From JAZKFT01 sp043760535 (lineage in GTDB: Bacteria > Bacteroidota > Bacteroidia > Chitinophagales > Chitinophagaceae), in assembly GCA_043760535.1 (NCBI GenBank), contig JAYUOV010000290.1:1-8605 (forward strand): a DNA stretch of 8,605 nt, written 5' to 3'. Made by a program: the position numbers and the translations under genes. Within the stretch, counting starts at the first letter, position 1; each line of letters begins with the position of its first letter. Shown here one piece after another: positions 5,542 to 8,605 of this stretch. The notes under the pieces were generated by a model, which had not been told where the DNA came from, did no database searches, and saw nothing but the letters and a program-made list of their open reading frames with translations.

Positions 5542-6690
5542 ATGAATACATCCCCTATTGCTGAAATTGCAGCTTACTTAAAACATGGCGATTATGCACT
5601 TGCCGTAAGAAGAACCCTGGATTTCTGTTTGGATACAGGCGATGACCACCTGATACAGAACGCCATCAACTGGAGTAAGGAATACCACCAACACGAAGCC
5701 AATAATGCCGGCAAAGGCGTGGCAAATGGCTTTATAGAGAAGGCTGAAAACATTATAAATAAAGCAGATAAGGTACAGGCAGTAAAAGACTATGCAAGCA
5801 AGCCCCTAATACAGGCGGCCAAAATTGAGAAAACTTACAGCAATGGAAATTTTAGTTTAAAGCCCATTGATGTGGCCATTGATACCGGCCATGTGTTGGG
5901 TGTGGTAGGCGAAAATGGCAATGGTAAAACCACTTTGCTGCGATGCCTTGCCGGACAACTGGCTTTAGACAACGGCGAAATAACCTACCAACTGCTACAA
6001 AAACCCGATGCGTATGCTATTAAAAACCATATTGCATTTATACCGCAACGCATACCCAAATGGTATGGCAAACTAAAAGATAACCTTCATTTTAGTGCAT
6101 CCATTGCCGGCATATATGGTGCCCAAAACGAGCTTATGGTAAACTTTATGCTGGAACGGCTAAACCTTAGTAGCTACGCCCACCTTACCTGGAACCAGAT
6201 AAGCAGCGGTTACCGAACCCGGTTCGAAATTGCCCGTATTTTACTACAGAAACCAAGGCTGCTGATACTAGATGAACCGCTGGCCAACCTGGATATTAAT
6301 GCACAGCAAACCATACTTACCGATCTTATTTTTATGGCCAAAGGCGCCCACAATCCCATGGGTATCATCCTTAGTTCGCAGCAGCTTCACGAAGTGGAAA
6401 AAGTGGCCGATCAAGTAATTTTTATTAAACAGGGCAATTGCATTTACAACAGTACAAATAGTACCGAAAAAATGGCCAGCCATGCCGTTGAGTTTGAAAC
6501 TACAGCCAGCCGCGAAAGCATTATAGCACTGTTTGGCAAAGCAGAAGTGGAGCTACAATTTAATGGTGGTTTTTACACCATTGTTTCCGGTAGTTTATCG
6601 GCACAGCAAATAATAAATACCATGGTAACATCGCAAACACCTATTACCTATTTCAGGGATATTACCTACAGCACCAAACGTTTTTTCTAA
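5542..6690 (+). CDS. ABC transporter ATP-binding protein with N-terminal helical extension
   Basis: This 382-residue protein should drive the membrane protein encoded 20 nt downstream. Residues 1-90 form a helical, charged region (IAEIAAYLKHGDYALAVRRT) absent from ordinary ABC ATPases. The ABC domain spans about 91-310: Walker A GENGNGKTT (123-131), Q-loop Gln169 in FIPQR, signature SSGYR (221-225, in place of LSGGQ), Walker B LLILDEP (240-246, catalytic Glu245) and D-loop LANLD (247-251). At the H-loop, where SSHxLxEVE is usual, the sequence is SSQQLHEVE, so Gln280 replaces the switch histidine. A C-terminal segment of about 70 residues follows. Walker A, Walker B and the glutamate are intact, so ATP binding is expected; hydrolysis may be altered. 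Transport direction and substrate are unknown. Confidence 0.85.
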   Translation: MNTSPIAEIAAYLKHGDYALAVRRTLDFCLDTGDDHLIQNAINWSKEYHQHEANNAGKGVANGFIEKAENIINKADKVQAVKDYASKPLIQAAKIEKTYSNGNFSLKPIDVAIDTGHVLGVVGENGNGKTTLLRCLAGQLALDNGEITYQLLQKPDAYAIKNHIAFIPQRIPKWYGKLKDNLHFSASIAGIYGAQNELMVNFMLERLNLSSYAHLTWNQISSGYRTRFEIARILLQKPRLLILDEPLANLDINAQQTILTDLIFMAKGAHNPMGIILSSQQLHEVEKVADQVIFIKQGNCIYNSTNSTEKMASHAVEFETTASRESIIALFGKAEVELQFNGGFYTIVSGSLSAQQIINTMVTSQTPITYFRDITYSTKRFF

Positions 6691-6710
6691 ACACCGCAAC
6701 ATTACTTACA

Positions 6711-8213
6711 ATGAACAAAAGGCCATTGGTTCCATCGTTTTTACAAAAGCTGGATGATAGATTATTAAAAAAAAAACCTGCTACATGGGCAGCCCGAACA
6801 CACCTAGTTCTTTGGTTTGCATTGTTGTTTTCGTTGGTATTAGGCGGCTGTTGTTACCTATCTTTTAGCAACGCTACCGAATATAACAACATTGAAAGCT
6901 GGACAGGATTTGTTTCAGTTATTGCTACTATCGGTTTTATTTTCTGGATGATATTTTTACTGAGGTTTAATGTATTTAAACGCTTTGGAAATTGGTTTGC
7001 ATGGGGCGGGCTTAAAGATTTCGCCTTGTACTTTATTAGCATTGGCGCCATGGTAGCAGTATGTTTTATACCCAGTGCCGTAGCCACTTTTAGGGCCAAT
7101 CAGCAATTAACCAACGATGAAATAGTAGCTGATTTAAATGAAATAACCACCATTGCATGCAAGCTGGAATATGGATTATTGCCACTGTCATGGACTATGA
7201 TAGAAAAAAAAATTGTGGACACCATTCCCCGAATTAATGAATTGAAAGAAAACGTAAACGATACTGCTGTAAAGTATAATGAATATGTAGTATCTGCTGG
7301 AAATGGCTACATAGACACAGCCGAATTAAGAATAAAGCTAGCTGCAACAGATAGTGTAGTAAAAGTTAATGACTCACTGTACCAGTTTTACGAATGCCCG
7401 GATTACTTGTTTGTAAGCCCCTACAATGCAACTGATTATGCTACTACAAAAGCATTACGATCTGAAGACATTTACCGAAATACCATTAGAAATTTCCAAA
7501 AACCTAACAAAACTGTTTTGCTGGAAAGAATGAAAATGTTTGAGAAAAAATATGCCGCAGAAAGCAGATACAGCTACTCCTACGATATAAATACAGACAA
7601 TGAAAAATTAAACTACAAGGATAAAATTATTCAGAAGTATAAACTAGATGAAATAAACGAAGGCGTTAGCAATGCCACCAGAAAAATGCATGAATGGAAA
7701 CGCTACTGGCCAATATTTCTCCGGGTATTCTATTACAGCACTTTCTTCTTTACTATGCTGGTTTTTATGCTAAGGCACACCACAGTTAAAACATTTTTTG
7801 TAACACTGTTAACAGGTGCTATCCTTAGTATTTTTAGTGGCTTACTTATAGCCATAAGCCGTGGCGATGAAATGACCTTTAGTGTAATGCTACTTGTATA
7901 TTTTGTAATTTTTGCAGTCGTTGCACTTTCAATATTCAACTCCAAAACCAGAACATTGTCTCAAGGCATTGGGCTGAATCATTTTTACCTGATGACACCG
8001 TTTGTGCCGCTGATTATTTGGGCTACCTATATCTCAAGTATTGAGAACTATTATTACGGAAGAGGGATGTACGATACCAGACCAGAAGGCTATGCACATC
8101 TGGCTACTTACATTTCCTATTTTGAAATTGGCGGCAGCGTTTTGTTTTTCATTTTACTGGAACCCTTGTTTAGAAAGCTATACCGCAAATGGTATGCAGC
8201 TCCTGAAAATTAA
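6711..8213 (+). CDS. Eight-helix membrane protein, likely partner of the ABC ATPase
   Basis: This 500-residue inner-membrane protein belongs to no family I recognise. Hydrophobic helices are near 31-51, 65-85, 102-126, 333-354, 361-382, 389-408, 424-441 and 466-486. Lysines and arginines lie in the N-terminus, the 86-101 loop, the 355-360 loop and the C-terminal tail, which places both ends in the cytoplasm. It also puts a domain of about 205 residues (127-332), between helices 3 and 4, in the periplasm. That domain is polar, charged and rich in Tyr, and may be partly coiled. The gap of 20 nt to the ATPase gene implies one transcript. This layout (three helices, external domain, five helices) differs from the common FtsX or ABC-2 permeases as I know them. 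An A10 run (6767-6776) near codons 19-22 and an A9 run (7204-7212) are slippage-prone. The permease role is inferred from context. Confidence 0.75.
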   Translation: MNKRPLVPSFLQKLDDRLLKKKPATWAARTHLVLWFALLFSLVLGGCCYLSFSNATEYNNIESWTGFVSVIATIGFIFWMIFLLRFNVFKRFGNWFAWGGLKDFALYFISIGAMVAVCFIPSAVATFRANQQLTNDEIVADLNEITTIACKLEYGLLPLSWTMIEKKIVDTIPRINELKENVNDTAVKYNEYVVSAGNGYIDTAELRIKLAATDSVVKVNDSLYQFYECPDYLFVSPYNATDYATTKALRSEDIYRNTIRNFQKPNKTVLLERMKMFEKKYAAESRYSYSYDINTDNEKLNYKDKIIQKYKLDEINEGVSNATRKMHEWKRYWPIFLRVFYYSTFFFTMLVFMLRHTTVKTFFVTLLTGAILSIFSGLLIAISRGDEMTFSVMLLVYFVIFAVVALSIFNSKTRTLSQGIGLNHFYLMTPFVPLIIWATYISSIENYYYGRGMYDTRPEGYAHLATYISYFEIGGSVLFFILLEPLFRKLYRKWYAAPEN

Positions 8214-8229
8214 GAAAGGCTTTTAAAAA

Positions 8230-8288
8230 GTCATCGGCACCTGCCTGTTACAAAGCAGGCCATTTAGTAACAGGCAATGACGGTTTTT
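8230..8288 (+). terminator. Compound hairpin with T-tract between the ABC operon and the primase-like gene
   Basis: TGCCTGTTAC (8242-8251) pairs perfectly with GTAACAGGCA (8267-8276) around a 15-nt loop. GTCAT (8230-8234) and ATGAC (8277-8281) extend the stem beyond a bulge of 7 nt on the left side, and GG plus five T (8284-8288) follow. It may end the ABC transcript. Inside the loop, CAGGC (8256-8260) can instead pair with GCCTG (8243-8247), so two exclusive folds are possible. This could equally be a leader element of the next gene. Confidence 0.5.
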
Positions 8289-8342
8289 GTAAAAAAGAAA
8301 CCCGCATACGGTTAATTAAAATCCTGAAAATAAATTTCCCGC

Positions 8343-8605
8343 ATGGAAATCTCCACCATCAAAAGCCACCTCACTTTATCCCAAGTGCTACAGCACCACC
8401 ACCTCAAACCCGATAAAAACCACCGCCTGCATTGCCCCTTCCACGATGATAAAACGCCCAGCCTGCAGGTGTACTACAAAACCCATACGGCGTATTGCTT
8501 CAGCAGCAACTGTAAAACCCACGGCAAAAGCCAGGATGTAATCGATTTTGTGATGCACCCACTGGCGCCTGAATGTAAGCACATAGCGCCGGCCTCCCGG
8601 CCGGT
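8343..8605 (+). CDS. CHC2 zinc-finger primase-type protein (5' part, runs off the window)
   Basis: From ATG at 8343 the frame stays open for 87 codons to the window end. It encodes MEISTIKSHLTLSQVL, then CPFHDDKTPSLQVYY (31-45) and YCFSSNCKTHGKSQDVIDF (51-69). Cys31, His34, Cys52 and Cys57 match the CxxH...C...C zinc ligands of the CHC2 domain of DnaG-type primases, which helps recognise template DNA for RNA primer synthesis. The chromosomal DnaG is not this form; I recall close relatives, as CHC2 or CHC2-toprim proteins, on Bacteroidota integrative elements. GC is about 53% (140 of 265 counted from 8341), higher than the upstream genes, consistent with a mobile origin. Past residue 69 the sequence (MHPLAPECKHIAPASRPV) departs from the relatives I remember, so a change of domain or a frame error is possible. 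Upstream TAAATTTC (8331-8338) is a weak -7 match only. Confidence 0.75.
   Translation, partial: MEISTIKSHLTLSQVLQHHHLKPDKNHRLHCPFHDDKTPSLQVYYKTHTAYCFSSNCKTHGKSQDVIDFVMHPLAPECKHIAPASRP

Noticed and set aside
8041..8226. 61-residue frame overlapping the end of the membrane protein gene
   Set aside because: It lies almost wholly inside the real gene, with no motif or start signal.
8388..8582. Minus-strand frame opposite the primase-like gene
   Set aside because: The + strand frame encodes clear CHC2 zinc ligands, so this is its shadow.

Overview
The window looks like chromosomal DNA of a member of the Bacteroidota, probably from the Chitinophagaceae or Sphingobacteriaceae; the family-level guess is weak. 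Evidence for this is the AT-rich intergenic DNA, starts without Shine-Dalgarno sequences, boxes resembling the Bacteroidota primary-sigma consensus (TTG / TAnnTTTG), and several proteins typical of that phylum. All supported genes are on the + strand.

Bases 1-3456 hold three genes for proteins that plausibly act on lipids: a six-helix PAP2_C / sphingomyelin-synthase-like membrane enzyme (374-1045), a PhyH-type Fe(II)/2-oxoglutarate oxygenase (1132-1947) closed by a textbook terminator, and a classical SDR oxidoreductase (2149-2922). Two direct copies of one intergenic repeat flank the trio (6-110 and 3141-3271). That makes the trio look like a cassette, and its enzyme types would suit sphingolipid tailoring; this is inference.

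Bases 3457-4803 are purB, the housekeeping adenylosuccinate lyase. After it, behind a good promoter-like site, comes a two-gene unit (4872-5449). It has an addiction-module antitoxin-like protein followed by an AT-rich 114-residue protein that is not a recognisable RelE/ParE toxin. The frame at the junction suggests a lost base or a recombination joint. This is the best candidate for something undescribed.

Bases 5542-8213 form an apparent two-gene ABC system. The ATPase has an extra N-terminal helical region and lacks the switch histidine. Its partner is an eight-helix membrane protein with an external domain of about 205 residues; I do not recognise its family.

Bases 8214-8605 hold a compound hairpin and then the first 87 codons of a CHC2 zinc-finger (primase-type) protein of the kind common on Bacteroidota mobile elements. 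Its GC is higher than its neighbours', so the window may end just inside an integrated element.

I see no rRNA, tRNA, CRISPR array or complete insertion sequence. Two degenerate 7-nt periodic tracts with nearly the same consensus precede the SDR gene and purB.
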